The position numbers and the translations under genes are program-made. From Mesaphorura yosii (lineage: Eukaryota > Arthropoda > Collembola > Poduromorpha > Tullbergiidae), in assembly GCA_009869945.1 (NCBI GenBank), contig WIXG01000005.1:496001-560000 (forward strand): DNA of 64,000 bases, written 5' to 3'. Positions 1-14,138 of the stretch are shown here, one piece after another. The notes beneath the pieces are model-generated. The model was given only the letters and a program-made list of their open reading frames with translations. It did not search any database and was not told the origin of the DNA. Position 1 is the stretch's first letter. Each line of letters starts with the position of its first letter.

Positions 1-413
1 TGCAACTTGTTTGATCATATTTTCCAACATGACAAGACACTACACGAAATTTTGGCTGTGGAAATACTTCGTGAAATCAGAAGAGACGTCAGTCGAAGTT
101 ACAATATCGAAATGAGCAAGATACTCAAGAATCTCAACATTGTGACCCAAGAACGAGCTAACCAAATTAGAGTTCTTATCGACGAAATATTGGAGTCGAT
201 ACTTCATATACCTCATTTTGTAAGCGATATCACTAAAATGTTTAAGGCTGGAAACCTGATTAGATAATTTATTGACAGACTGAAGTCTCACGCCTGAAAA
301 CTCTCTTAAGAAAGTATTCCAAGAAGTTGGACGAAAAGTTTCAGCACGAGAGGTTGGATGCGCCTGGTCCGGACAGATCTGGTGCAGATGAACCTGAACC
401 CATGGAATTTTAA
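1..413 (+). CDS. 3' end of an unrecognised gene (5' partial)
   Basis: The frame is open from base 1. Two exons are seen: 1-219 and 279-413 (stop TAA at 411-413), joined in phase 0 across a 59-bp intron (GTAAGC at 220, TTGACAG ending at 278). About 117 residues are visible. They are mostly charged and helical (LHEILAVEILREIRRDVS, then VSRLKTLLRKYSKKLDEKF), so a coiled coil is likely. The C-terminal end is short, acidic and proline-containing (GADEPEPMEF). I do not recognise the family. The start and upstream exons lie outside the window. The splice join is well supported because it removes an in-frame stop and continues the helical pattern. Confidence 0.6.
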
Positions 414-770
414 GTTAAAGCGGAAAAAGTTGTCTACTCACTTGTAGGGCGAATTTAGGTTCGCCCTGCTCACTCATTCAATGAAAATGTTTAGTGCATG
501 TTAGAGGTCGTCAGTTATCTTTGCATAAAATTGGTTATCTTAAGCTTAATTAAATTTGCGTGATATCACGTTCTCATATTAAATGGCACACCGTCTACGG
601 TACGCCCTCTCAAATCCTTCGTGTAGTCTATTGTTCACTGCGCTCACTCCATGCCATCAGACTCATTGGAGTCCGTGGCCTCTCGCTCTGGCCTGGAATT
701 AAGATTCGGGATTAGTTGCTTTCATTCCTCAAGTTGATTCACATCAATTTATTGCTCTTAGCCGGGCACG
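414..770. other. Intergenic spacer, 3' UTR of first gene and 5' region of protease homologue
   Basis: I see no coding exon here. The segment should hold the 3' UTR of the first gene and the promoter or 5' UTR of the next. TATTGCTCTTAG, ending at 761, looks like a 3' splice site 9 nt before the next ATG. Confidence 0.4.
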
Positions 771-2227
771 ATGCCGAAGATTGTTTTGGGTAAGAATACC
801 TTGAACTTACTAAGTACTATTATTTGTTTCATGAATATCAGTTATGATTAAGTTTCTGTTCTGAATTTCCCAAGGTATTTTGTGCCTGACTCAGGCTATC
901 TGGGTAGGATTTGGGCAGGATACAATTACATCCGGTCAAGTTCAGCAGTTGTTAGATTCCACAAAGTTGAATCCGGAAGATGTAAAGAAATTGGCTCAAA
1001 CAATAAAGGAAATCGGCCCATCAATCAGTCAACTGGCTGACCACCTTCAAAAAGTGCAACGGAGCATTTCGCAAGAGGAAAAAGGAGCTGACTGGATGTT
1101 CGGGTCCGATCCGTCGACTCAGGCAACAGATGAAAACAACGATCAACAGAATGTGAAAGCTCGTGACATTGGAGTCAACGGCATAAATGACCTCAAGCAT
1201 TCTTCTGAACTTGGTGATGGAATCTTATTCCAAGCCAAGCGCTTTTGCGGTTACAGTCCCAAAGTCGACCCTTCTCGACTCTCACAAGCGGCTCCAGGCC
1301 AAGTAAGCAAAATGTGGCCGTTATGAAATCGTTCTAACGTCTGGTTTGTACTTTTAGTATCCATGGGTGGCCGCCATCTTGTTGGACGACGAATCCTTTC
1401 TATGCAGTGGGACATTGATCTCCGAGAGCATCGTTCTAACGACGGCATCTTGCATCTTGAAATACAGGACCAGGAATGAAGCACTCAAAGTTGTTCTTGG
1501 AGCTTGGAACGTCGTGGATGGACATCAGATTCTACCCGAACTGAAAATTGTTGTTCGAGCTGCCGTTCTGCACCCTTCGTTTAGCCCGGACAACCCACAA
1601 ACGTTTATTCACAACATCGGTCTCCTGCGTTTGAGCGAAAACGTCGATTTTGACTTGTACCCGCACGTATTCCCTGTCTGTATCATCAGTCCGTCCAGTG
1701 AGCAATCTGTTGGCACGAACTTCTGCCAAGCACTTGGCTGGCCTGGACTTCCGGTAAATTATTTCAGTTGCTCTTAAAGCATAGTTTAAGAGGCGAACTC
1801 GAACTGTGAACCGCTTGTGAATTAGGAAATGCAACACTGGAGGTCAAGGACCTATTTGGCCATCGGAGACGTCTCTGTACAATCGAGCGGATGTCCTGCA
1901 GGATCGCCAACATCAACTTGTGCTGTGGGACATGGATGCATTGTAAGTTAAGGTTTAACGTATAAATAAAATATCACGAACCACAGAAGCATACACGCAT
2001 GCTGAAGTGGGCAACGGATAATTTGACTTGTGCTTATCTTCAAGGGTAACGAAGGGTCACCGATCAATTGCCTGGCCAATTCCCAACGCTTTTACCAATG
2101 GGGAATACTGCTAGCTGGACCAAACTGTGATCGCCAACCAACAGCGCCTCTTTCCGTTGTGACTATCTCAGACAACTACGACTTCCTTCAAAAGTACATC
2201 TGGACTCCGAATCACGCTATAAATTAA
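771..2227 (+). CDS. Secreted trypsin-like serine protease homologue, catalytically dead
   Basis: Five exons: 771-789, 875-1302, 1358-1753, 1826-1942, 2045-2227; 380 residues. The N-terminus (MPKIVLGILCLTQAIWVGFG) is a signal peptide. Residues 22-149 form a linker that looks partly helical, without a recognisable clip domain. From about residue 150 (YPWVAAILL) the chymotrypsin fold follows. The catalytic triad is lost at all three places: TTASC replaces TAAHC (Ser180 for His), NIGLLRL replaces DIALL (Asn235 for Asp), and GNEGSP replaces GDSGGP (Glu323 for the nucleophile Ser). In arthropods such secreted homologues are known as cofactors in prophenoloxidase activation, as lectin-like pattern receptors or as adhesion proteins. 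Which applies here is not shown. The fold is certain; the specific role is unknown. Confidence 0.87.
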
Positions 2228-2324
2228 ACCCACGCTCAGGTTGCTCTGTACCAGACAGACTCTTTCATAATTAGTTTGCAGACACCATGATTTAATTATT
2301 AAAATCTTGCGTCACTGTTATTAG

Positions 2325-2330
2325 TTTATT
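2325..2330 (-). terminator. Polyadenylation signal of the SDR gene
   Basis: TTTATT on the plus strand is AATAAA on the minus strand, 119 bp after the SDR stop codon. It implies that the 3' ends of the two convergent genes overlap. Confidence 0.45.
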
Positions 2331-2350
2331 GCCATTATACATCACAAGTT

Positions 2351-2356
2351 AATAAA
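2351..2356 (+). terminator. Polyadenylation signal of the protease homologue
   Basis: AATAAA, 124 bp after the stop codon of the plus-strand protease homologue. It lies just beyond the opposite-strand signal at 2325-2330. Confidence 0.55.
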
Positions 2357-2448
2357 TCTAGAATCGTATTCTGTTTTCAGGACGCTTGTTTTTTCCTCTC
2401 TTTTACTCTTTTCATTTGGATGGCATTTTTACTGTTCTCATTTCCAAG

Positions 2449-3585
<1,137 letters not shown>

Positions 3586-4116
3586 TATGGAACAGGCAGG
3601 CTGTGAATTCAGGCTTAATTGGAACTGCTGCTAACTTGCACTCTCTGGTTCGACTAAAATTAGGAACCACTACCACGAACCACCGTTGCATAAAAGCTGG
3701 ATTGGGACTAGGGGACCACTTGACTCTTGCACCTTGGACTGACTCCCTTGTATTTCATCTGTTATCAGTTGGTTTGGCCCAGCATTGCCAATAAATTATA
3801 GTATTTCAAAGCTTGCCGACTTGCGACTTGACGATGCTAATCGAGAGCAGGCGCATGGAGCGCGAACGAATGCAGTGAACAATTCAGAACCAGCCAAATA
3901 AAACGGGGATTTCAGAATTTACTTCGCATGATGTTTAATAGCGAATACATAAGTTACAGATAAGACGCCCGAATTACAGAAAGTTCTAGTACAATATACA
4001 ATTACACAAACAGCAATGAGAGTTTAACTACGCATCTGGTAAAGAAATTGGCTGTAAAATCGTACAAACACTACAATAAACAATATGCTGAGACAAACTG
4101 AGACCACATCATCGAA
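3586..4116. other. Spacer between SDR 5' end and HP1 3' end
   Basis: Both neighbours are on the minus strand. The segment should hold the SDR promoter and 5' UTR and the HP1 3' UTR. I see no coding exon. Open frames here have no family resemblance and no splice context. Confidence 0.4.
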
Positions 4117-6438
<2,322 letters not shown>

Positions 6439-8048
6439 ATGACTGGCGGAGTTTTGTCCAAGATAGAACCAGAGGAAGTTCCAGTTAAGAAAGAAATTGT
6501 GATTGCCCTCATTAGAGCTGGAGCCATTGGAATCTTGACCTTTTATTTAGTCCGCTGGGCTCTTCGTCGTAAGTTCTACAAAACTTTAATTGGAGCAATA
6601 GGTTTTCTTTTTTATTAATCATTAACATATTTTCAATTTCAATTGGCACTTGGTCTTCCTCAGATGCTGACCCCACTTATCAACAAAAACAAAAGGCTCA
6701 AATTAAGGCGAAGGAGATGATGAACAAATTGGGCGTCACAAACATTCGCCTGACTGAGTACGAAGTCATGATTGCTAGTCACCTCGTCGATCCAAATCAA
6801 CTGAAAATTAGTTGGGCTGATGTCGCTGGATTGGACGACGTGATAGAACAACTAAAGAAGACGGTCATTTATCCTATTCTAGCCCACCAGAAGCAAATCC
6901 GCATGAGCCGTTTGATTCAGCCACCGAAAGGTACTTTAGGGTTTTAAGATATGCTTCCCTCTAAAGTCAATTAGTCGTGCCATGCCGAGAGTAATGCCGA
7001 GAGTACTCATCTTAATTTCCTATTTCAGGTGTGTTGTTGTATGGGCCACCAGGATGTGGGAAAACTCTCATCGCAAAAGCTATGGCGAAGGAGGCGAAAT
7101 GTTGGTTCATCAATTTAGACATTTCGATCCTCACAGACAAATGGTACGGAGAGTCTCAGAAGCTTACTGCAGCTGTCTTCAGTCTTGCCGAGAAAATTCA
7201 GCCTTGCATTATATTCATTGATGTACGTGATTTTATTTTAATTTCCTCATTGGTGCTTTTCTGTCAAATTAATCAATTATCTCATGTCCTTGCAGGAAAT
7301 TGATTCACTGCTGCGTTTACGAGCATCGCAAGACCATGAGGTGACAGCAATGATGAAGGCACAGTTCATGTCGCTTTGGGATGGTCTCATCACTGATCCC
7401 AAGAAGACTGTCATAGTTATGGGTGCAACTAATCGACCGAAGGATATGGACACGGCTATATTGAGAAGAATGGCTTCCAAGTTCCATATCCCAGCGCCTG
7501 ATCTGCATCAAAGAAAACACATTTTGAACCTGACTCTCAGGACGGAGCAGGTAGCCTCGGACTTCAATCTCGATAGATTGGCGGAAATGACGGATGGATT
7601 CTCCGGTTCTGATCTCAAAGAGGTGGCGCGCGCGGCAGCCGTTGCTTGTCTGTCAGACTTGCAGTTCACTAACGGAGCACTTTCTTCGTCAAATCCAAAT
7701 GTTTCAAATGGGTAAAGAACAAGCATGAAGTGATGAGTGATAACGTTGTCCTTGAATTTGCTAAGTTAAATATTCATTTACAGAGGCATTCGTGGGGAGG
7801 AACATGACGAAAGGGAATCCTCATCGCCGTCTTGGCTTCAAAGATTGAATCCCTTCTCATCGACAGGATTGTTTTCTAGAAATATGGTGACGTACGAGGG
7901 CAGCGTTGGAGTGGGTCGAGGAAGCAATTCGCCGATGACTTTGAGACCCATTACAATGAAAGATTTCGAAGTGTCGGTCAGAAAAGTTCAAGAGTCAAAA
8001 GCACATTGTGCACAGCCTGTACTAAGAACAAGAATTGAACTAGATTAA
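6439..8048 (+). CDS. ATAD1: ATAD1/Msp1 outer-membrane AAA ATPase
   Basis: Five exons: 6439-6568, 6664-6930, 7029-7222, 7296-7711, 7784-8048; 423 residues, compared with about 361 in human. An N-terminal membrane anchor ([19 protein letters not shown]) is followed by a linker and one AAA domain. Walker A is GPPGCGKT (138-145), Walker B is IIFIDEID (193-200), and the substrate-loop region is [10 protein letters not shown]. Sensor motifs GATNRP and the arginine pair in ILRRM are present, as is [10 protein letters not shown] in the lid. The protein extracts mislocalised tail-anchored proteins from mitochondrial outer and peroxisomal membranes. The extra length is a serine-rich insert after about residue 325 ([10 protein letters not shown] to SSSPSWLQ), before the final helix ([17 protein letters not shown]). 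Two AATAAA signals lie at 8435-8450. Confidence 0.95.
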
Positions 8049-8646
8049 ACGCAATTGCTTGAAACAGCTAGTTAGTAAAGTACTTCTGCGCGTGTCATAT
8101 ATTAATTTTAAAAATCGTTGTTTCTCAGTTTTCAATTAACAACTTGAAACTCACTTGAAGGAAATTCCTGACAGACATCAAACTCAGGAGTCAGCAAAGT
8201 TTGGTGCTTACTTTTCGATGCATTATTGTAATTGTAATTAAATAATCCTGGATTGCAGCAATATTATAAGGCTAGCTGTTAAATCTATCATCACTCGTCA
8301 TTTACCATGTTGTTTAGTATATTACATTTTTATAATAAGTTGGCTGAGTGCAAACTTGCGAACAAAGCATTGCAGTGCAGAAATATGTGAATGCTGAAAG
8401 GAGTAGTAATTTAATAGAAAAACGTTATCATTTTAATAAAAAAGAATAAAACTTCTTATTTCATAGTTCATAGAACTGGAGAAAGCAACTAGCGTTCAAC
8501 TCCGTGCCTTCGGTCCTCATTTCCTTTCTTTTGATTTTGTAACGTCTTCCCGCGAATTCGAACCGTATTTGCGACTGGATCCATGCGATTCACACTTTCA
8601 TCTTTCTTTGACTTCTTGGTAGATTTTGGTCAGTCTATCGTGCCAA
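8049..8646. other. 3' UTR of ATAD1 and promoter region of TYW5-like gene
   Basis: AT-rich and without a coding exon. It holds AATAAA at 8435-8440 and 8445-8450 as likely ATAD1 polyadenylation signals. The next gene's ATG is at 8647. Confidence 0.45.
8435..8450 (+). terminator. Tandem polyadenylation signals of ATAD1
   Basis: Two AATAAA hexamers 4 bp apart, about 390 bp after the ATAD1 stop codon. Confidence 0.5.
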
Positions 8647-9970
8647 ATGCAATCAGTTGACACTGAAACAAACACGAAGGCCGGTCCCAGTCCCGCTCGT
8701 CGAAGAATTCCGGAGCAAGTCGAAGTCATTTGTTTCAGCACAGAAAAAGCTAGACCTAAGTGTGGAGACCTCTTGAAAGAATATGAACCGGCTCTTGATG
8801 TAACGAAGAACCTTCACGACGACGAGGAGTCAAGATTCATTCAGCAGGTAATTGACACGAAGATTTGTGAAGGATCCGCCCGACGTCCGGTGATTATCAG
8901 AGGATTGAACATTGGGTGTTGTACAAGCAAGTGGACGGGAGAGTATTTAAAAAACGTGATTTCAGCCAAGCTTGTGAAAGTTCATCGAAGTCAGTCTGCG
9001 CAGCTTGATTTCCGGAAGAAGAATTTCAAGTACGAGACAATACCTTTCAATAGACTCGTCGACTACTGCAGCAGTGAAGGACAGGAATTTGGAGATACCA
9101 TCAATGAGCAGATTTTGGATTCCAGCGTTGAAGAGAAAGACGGCTTGAACGAAGAAACGAACGGCAAGGCCTTTTATTATCTGAGATCACTAGGAGATGA
9201 TCCCAGGTAAGGCACAATCCAAAGCTAATAGTATTTTATAGAAAGCAGCTGTAATGTTAAATCTTAATTCTTAATTTGCTTTGTTTCAGGGGGAAAGACA
9301 TTTCGGATCTATCAGTACATTTTCCTGAGTTGAGCAAAGACATAAGAATTCCGCCCTTCTTTCCTTCGTCTTCATTCTTCTCCTCCGTATTCCGAATCAC
9401 TTCGCCAACGTTGCAACTGTGGACTCATTACGACACCTGTGATAATATCTTAATACAAATTAAAGGACGAAAAAGGATTGTATTCTTTCCTCCTTGGGAA
9501 GCCTTGAACTTGTACTTGGATGGGGACAAATCAGAAGTCATTGATATCGACAACCCAGATCCTGAACTGTATCCGGACTTTCTCAGAATAGAAAGAGTTG
9601 AAGGGCTACTGGAAGAAGGAGACATCGTTTTCATCCCTGCGCTTTGGTGCCACAACATCACAGCTTTAAGTTTCAGTATATCCGTAAATGTGTTCTGGAA
9701 AAATTTGGAAAAGGACAAATACGACAAGAAGGACACTTATGGGAATCATGACGTGATTCCAGCTCAACTGGTAATATCCAGTACTGGTTTTATTAGAATT
9801 TTAACTTTTGCTCTACTTGCCTTCCGGCATCTTTTTCTTTCCAGGGATTTCGAACACTGGACAAAGCAGCTTCACAATTGAAAGTTCTACCGATTGAGTA
9901 TCAGGATTTCTATTTGAGGCGGATGATCGTAACTCTGCAAAAGCGCCTTTCTAATCTTACTGCACTCTAG
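8647..9970 (+). CDS. TYW5: TYW5-like JmjC tRNA wybutosine-synthesising hydroxylase
   Basis: Three exons: 8647-9206, 9290-9770, 9845-9970; 388 residues, against 315 in human TYW5. The JmjC/cupin core carries the Fe(II) ligands: His233 and Asp235 in THYDTCDN and His308 in LWCHNI. The region [14 protein letters not shown] with [11 protein letters not shown] and IDIDNPDPE matches TYW5 closely, as does the C-terminal [12 protein letters not shown]5 hydroxylates wybutosine at position 37 of tRNA-Phe using 2-oxoglutarate. The start was placed at the first ATG in frame; the frame stays open upstream to 8626 without another ATG. The extra length is an N-terminal extension and an acidic insert around residues 152-178. 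MCM9 starts only 38 bp downstream on the same strand. Confidence 0.9.
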
Positions 9971-10008
9971 ATTGGTACTTGCCTTTCAGCCGGCGAAGAA
10001 ACATTAAG
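9971..10008 (+). promoter_or_regulatory. 38-bp TYW5-MCM9 junction with splice-acceptor-like sequence
   Basis: The gap between the TYW5 stop codon and the MCM9 ATG holds a pyrimidine-rich run ending in TTGCCTTTCAG at 9989, then 19 nt to the MCM9 ATG. There is no AATAAA. The space is too short for a conventional 3' UTR plus promoter. It fits a dicistronic unit, a trans-splice site, or a 5' UTR intron of MCM9 that begins inside or upstream of TYW5. Confidence 0.45.
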
Positions 10009-13000
10009 ATGGCTATGCATTCCAAGAAAGATAATGAAAGTGAAGTTTTCGAAGGTAAGAATCAGTTCAATCTTTACACGCATCAATGATTTGCGGCCAT
10101 TAACGCGTGCTCTTTCATATTTCTTTTAGAGCTGTTCCTAGAATTCTTGCAACAACATTGCCAAGAAGAATTAACACGGATCTTGGCGGCAGAACTGAAT
10201 GATCAGTATCATGTAATTGAAGTGAGGTATGCAGAACTCAATAATACCCACAAAGTGGATGTGTTCCCTGAATTCCAAAATTAACTTCAATGTTCTGGTT
10301 CTGGTGCAGTTACATGGGGGTCTTTGAGATTTGTACTTCTCTTGGTGACGCAATATTAAATGAACCAGCAATTGCATTGAAGAGCTTCGATGTTGCTGCT
10401 CGCCGCGCCCTTGCCCTTCAATATGAGAGGTTAAGTTCGGATGCCTCCGCTAGAAAAAAGTATACTTTAAAGAAAAATGTCCACGTCCGTGTACGACAAC
10501 TTCCAAACCAAGCTCACTTAATTAGACAAGAGTTTCCGCTTACAAAGGACATTGGACGTTTCATCTGCATTTTGGGGACTGTTGTTCGAACTTCAAGTCC
10601 GAAGCTTCTTGAGTACTCGAAGCTTTACCGATGTTCAAGATGTAAACAGACATTCGAAGTGGAGGCGAATTTAGAAACAATGCATACCTTCCCCAGAAAG
10701 TTGACCAAGTGCAAAGTAAATCTTTGTGTTAATGCTACAATTACTCCAATTGAGGATTCGAGTTCGACTGAAAGCGGCGCTTCTTCTACAAAATACCGCG
10801 ATTACCAGGAAATAAAATTACAGGTAAGTTCAATGTGAATTCCTCAATAACGAAGTTAATGTTCACTTCATTTATCAATCCAGGAACAAATCCAGAAACT
10901 TGAATTTGGTGCGATGCCGAAGTCTCTTTCCGTTATATTAGAAGACGACTTGGTGGACTCGTGCAAACCCGGGGACGATGTGGAGATCTTGTAAGGAGTT
11001 CGTGACACCTTCTTTAATTGTTACTTGAATCTTGAATGTCGTTATTTTGTAGTGGAGAAGTCATTTTGCGTTGGAAATGTCTCAGGTCGGATCGCCGAGC
11101 GGATTCAGAACTTTGTTTTAAAGCAAATTTTGTTGAGGTAATTAAAGTGCCGCATTAAAGTCTTTATTTTGCCGCATCTTTCTTTTCTTCGGTTCCCTAA
11201 ATTCAGACGATTTTTTTTTCGTAAAGGTGAACAACAATCAGAGGGCCTCAATTTTAATAAATGAAGAGACGGAACAATTCATCAAGTCGTTTTGGAGGAA
11301 ACACAGTGTCAATCCGCTGGATGGAAGAAATCATATTTTGGCATCATTTTGTCCTCAGGTTAGTTTGCGAGTAACCATTTTGATACAAGTAATGCTTTAA
11401 CTGGAAATAATTATTTGGCAGATTTACGGGATGTACATTACAAAGTTGGCCTTATGCGTGGTACTTTGTGGGGGTGTTGGGAAAGAACGAAATGGCAGTC
11501 GAGTTCGAGGAGAATCACATTTATTGCTTGTTGGAGATCCAGGCACGGGAAAGTCGCAGTTGCTGAAATATGTGTCAAAAGTTTGTCCCCGATCTGTGAT
11601 GGTTAGTTTGCAGATAGAGTGAACAACTGAATGCTTGCTAAATTCACCTTGTATACTTGAAATAGACCACCGGAATCGGTACCACGACCGCCGGCCTCAC
11701 AGTCAGTGCAGTTAAGGTTAGCGGTTTGGTAATTTCTTCATTTCTTGCATGTGAAGGCATTTAGTTTAAATGCGTATTGACTTATCTTGGAAAAGGACGG
11801 AGGCGAGTGGCAATTGGAAGCAGGAGCACTTGTGTTGGCTGACGGAGGAGTATGTTGCATTGACGAATTTTCTTGCATTAAGGAGCATGATCGAACGAGC
11901 ATTCATGAAGCTATGGAGCAGCAAACAATAAGTGTGGCAAAGGTTAGTCGTGGAAGCCGTGATTCCCATCACGCGCTGTTAATTTTAAGTTAAAGTCACA
12001 TGAATTCATCCTTCACCCACTCGGCAGGCTGGAATGGTTTGCAAGTTGACAACGCGCTGTACCATAATCGCTTCTACTAACCCGAAGGGAAAATACGATC
12101 CAAATGAGTGCCTGCCTGTGAATATTGCAATTCCTAGTAAGTCGTGAGATTATGTATTGTATTGTTGACAATGTCATTAATAAAACATCACCGCTTGGAA
12201 TGCAGGTCCACTTCTTTCAAGATTTGATGTACTACTTGTCTTAAGGGATGCGCAAAATTATGATTGGGACAAGTAAGGGGAAGACCAAAATTATAAATTG
12301 AATGAGGTAAAATTAACTCGCGGTTTCTTGTTCCACAGCCTAGTGGCGGACTTTATTCTTCAGGGAAAGGTAATTAGCGGGTATGAATCCCCTGTGTAAG
12401 TTCTGAACTATTGTACATTAACTAAATAGGATCCACATAATAAAACTGTCAATGCAACGCTCTTGGACTTGTGGGATGTGGAAAAGTTGCAATCATACTT
12501 GGTAATGGTGAAGGTGAGCTTCTTTATACATTTTTTTGTCGTTAGTTGAATCAATTATTAATTTTTCCTAATTCATTTAGGAGCTGAATCCAAAATTAAC
12601 GGACAGGTAATGCCTAATGTCAAATTAATAATGGAACGCAGTTAAGAACTATGTACTAATGTGCTTCACAATTCTGGTCAGAGCTAATGAAGTATTGAGT
12701 GCGTACTACCAGTTTCAACGAAGGTCGGAGACTAGAAATTCTGCGCGGACAACTGTAAGGTTGCTGGAGAGTTTAATTCGTCTGGCTGAAGGACACGCTC
12801 GTTTGATGTATCGAAGGGAAGTCATTCTCATGGACAGTATCATGGCAGTATCGCTTATCGAGTCTTCTATGCAAGGTTTCAATATGCTCGCAGAAGAAAA
12901 TATTTTGCACACATCTTTCCCTGAAGACTCGATAGAGGAGTACAAAACGCAAGGTTGGTTTGTTGGCTACTGATTGCTAGAGATCAATGCGTAAATCTTG

Positions 13001-13632
13001 AGACTATACCTTTCTACGCAGCGCATTTAATACTCTCAAAACTGAATTTGGAGCACCTGTGGGAGGAAGAAATGAGCTTTCAAGAGGATCCACACTCCCA
13101 CTCCTCCACGCCGAGTGGATATGGACATGTAATGCATGAAATCAGTAACGAGAGTAACGACAGCTTTCAGGTCGAAGTAGAAACTTATGACCACGACCAA
13201 TGTCATGCACCGCCCACCAAGAAACCAAGAATTGAAATAGTTGATGAAGCACATGAACGGCAAAGTCAAGATGATAGCCAAATTGAAAACATGGACCCAT
13301 CGAGCGGCCGAGCGCCCTGGCTCGGAACAGCAGAGCCCGATCAGCACAACGATATGGAAATGGACACCAGCGCTGAATTCTTTTTGTCATTATCACCCAG
13401 CCCTTCTAATCCTTCAACGGCAGACCAATTACTACGTGAACAAATTGATAACATAATCGGGGAGCTACCTGAGGCTGATTTCCTGCAGGACTTGCAACAA
13501 GATTTCCTCGGGGAAGAGCAGCAAGCAGAAAAGCCATCAGAAGAATCGATTCAAGAAATTATTCCAGCACAGTTCAGCTCTTCACGAATGCAAGAAATCC
13601 GTCAGCGACTGGCCAAGTTTAAGAAGAATTAA
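10009..13632 (+). CDS. MCM9: MCM9 DNA helicase
   Basis: Sixteen exons: 10009-10054, 10130-10226, 10310-10823, 10884-10990, 11053-11137, 11227-11358, 11422-11601, 11666-11716, 11796-11942, 12028-12136, 12206-12272, 12339-12369, 12430-12513, 12581-12606, 12682-12953, 13022-13632; 852 residues with phases consistent throughout. An OB-fold with a zinc-ribbon (CSRCKQTF and paired CKVNLC) precedes the MCM AAA+ core. Walker A is GDPGTGKSQ, Walker B is CCIDEF, and the arginine finger is SRFD. The stretch [20 protein letters not shown] and [20 protein letters not shown] are diagnostic of MCM9 rather than MCM2-7 or MCM8. MCM9 works with MCM8 in homologous recombination and mismatch repair. The tail (from about residue 660) is acidic and disordered, ending in [14 protein letters not shown]. 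Confidence 0.95.
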
Positions 13633-14138
13633 CATTTGATTTCAAAATATAGGCTTGGTATGTTGTACCTGCACCAAAGTACCGAAAGCACCTCTGATAA
13701 GGCTTTTAAACATTACCTTGAGTTGATGCGGTTATCTTTGCCAATGAATTAAATTGCTCATACAAATTGGAACACGTTTTTGTAACACATTGATGATGAA
13801 TTGAATTCCATTCCGTTTTCCACGTATCACCTCTACCCCGCCTGCATTCGCATTGGCCTCATTTGCACTGAGTAACCGTACCAGAATCATATTCTTATCT
13901 TATCATTTCTCAAATCCCGTTGGCGAAGTCTCTTGCATTGCTTCAATGGTAAATCACAAGCACGGTCATCGGCGCAGTTTCGAGTTCCGTACCTCCTGCC
14001 ATTTAGTTTCTACAATTCCTAATTAGAATTTCTAATTAAAATCAAACCAGCGAAATGAATCCAACTCCAACTTCACTTTTGTAGCTAAGAAGGCATTACT
14101 TTCACCTCATACAATTTTCACTAACAGAATCTTTTAAC
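13633..14138. other. Spacer between MCM9 and the CLCA gene
   Basis: Holds the MCM9 3' UTR and the upstream region of the CLCA gene. No coding exon is seen. TTTTCACTAACAG ending at 14127 resembles a 3' splice site 11 nt before the CLCA ATG. Confidence 0.4.
13748..13753 (+). terminator. Possible polyadenylation signal of MCM9
   Basis: ATTAAA variant hexamer, 116 bp after the MCM9 stop. No AATAAA is closer. Confidence 0.3.
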
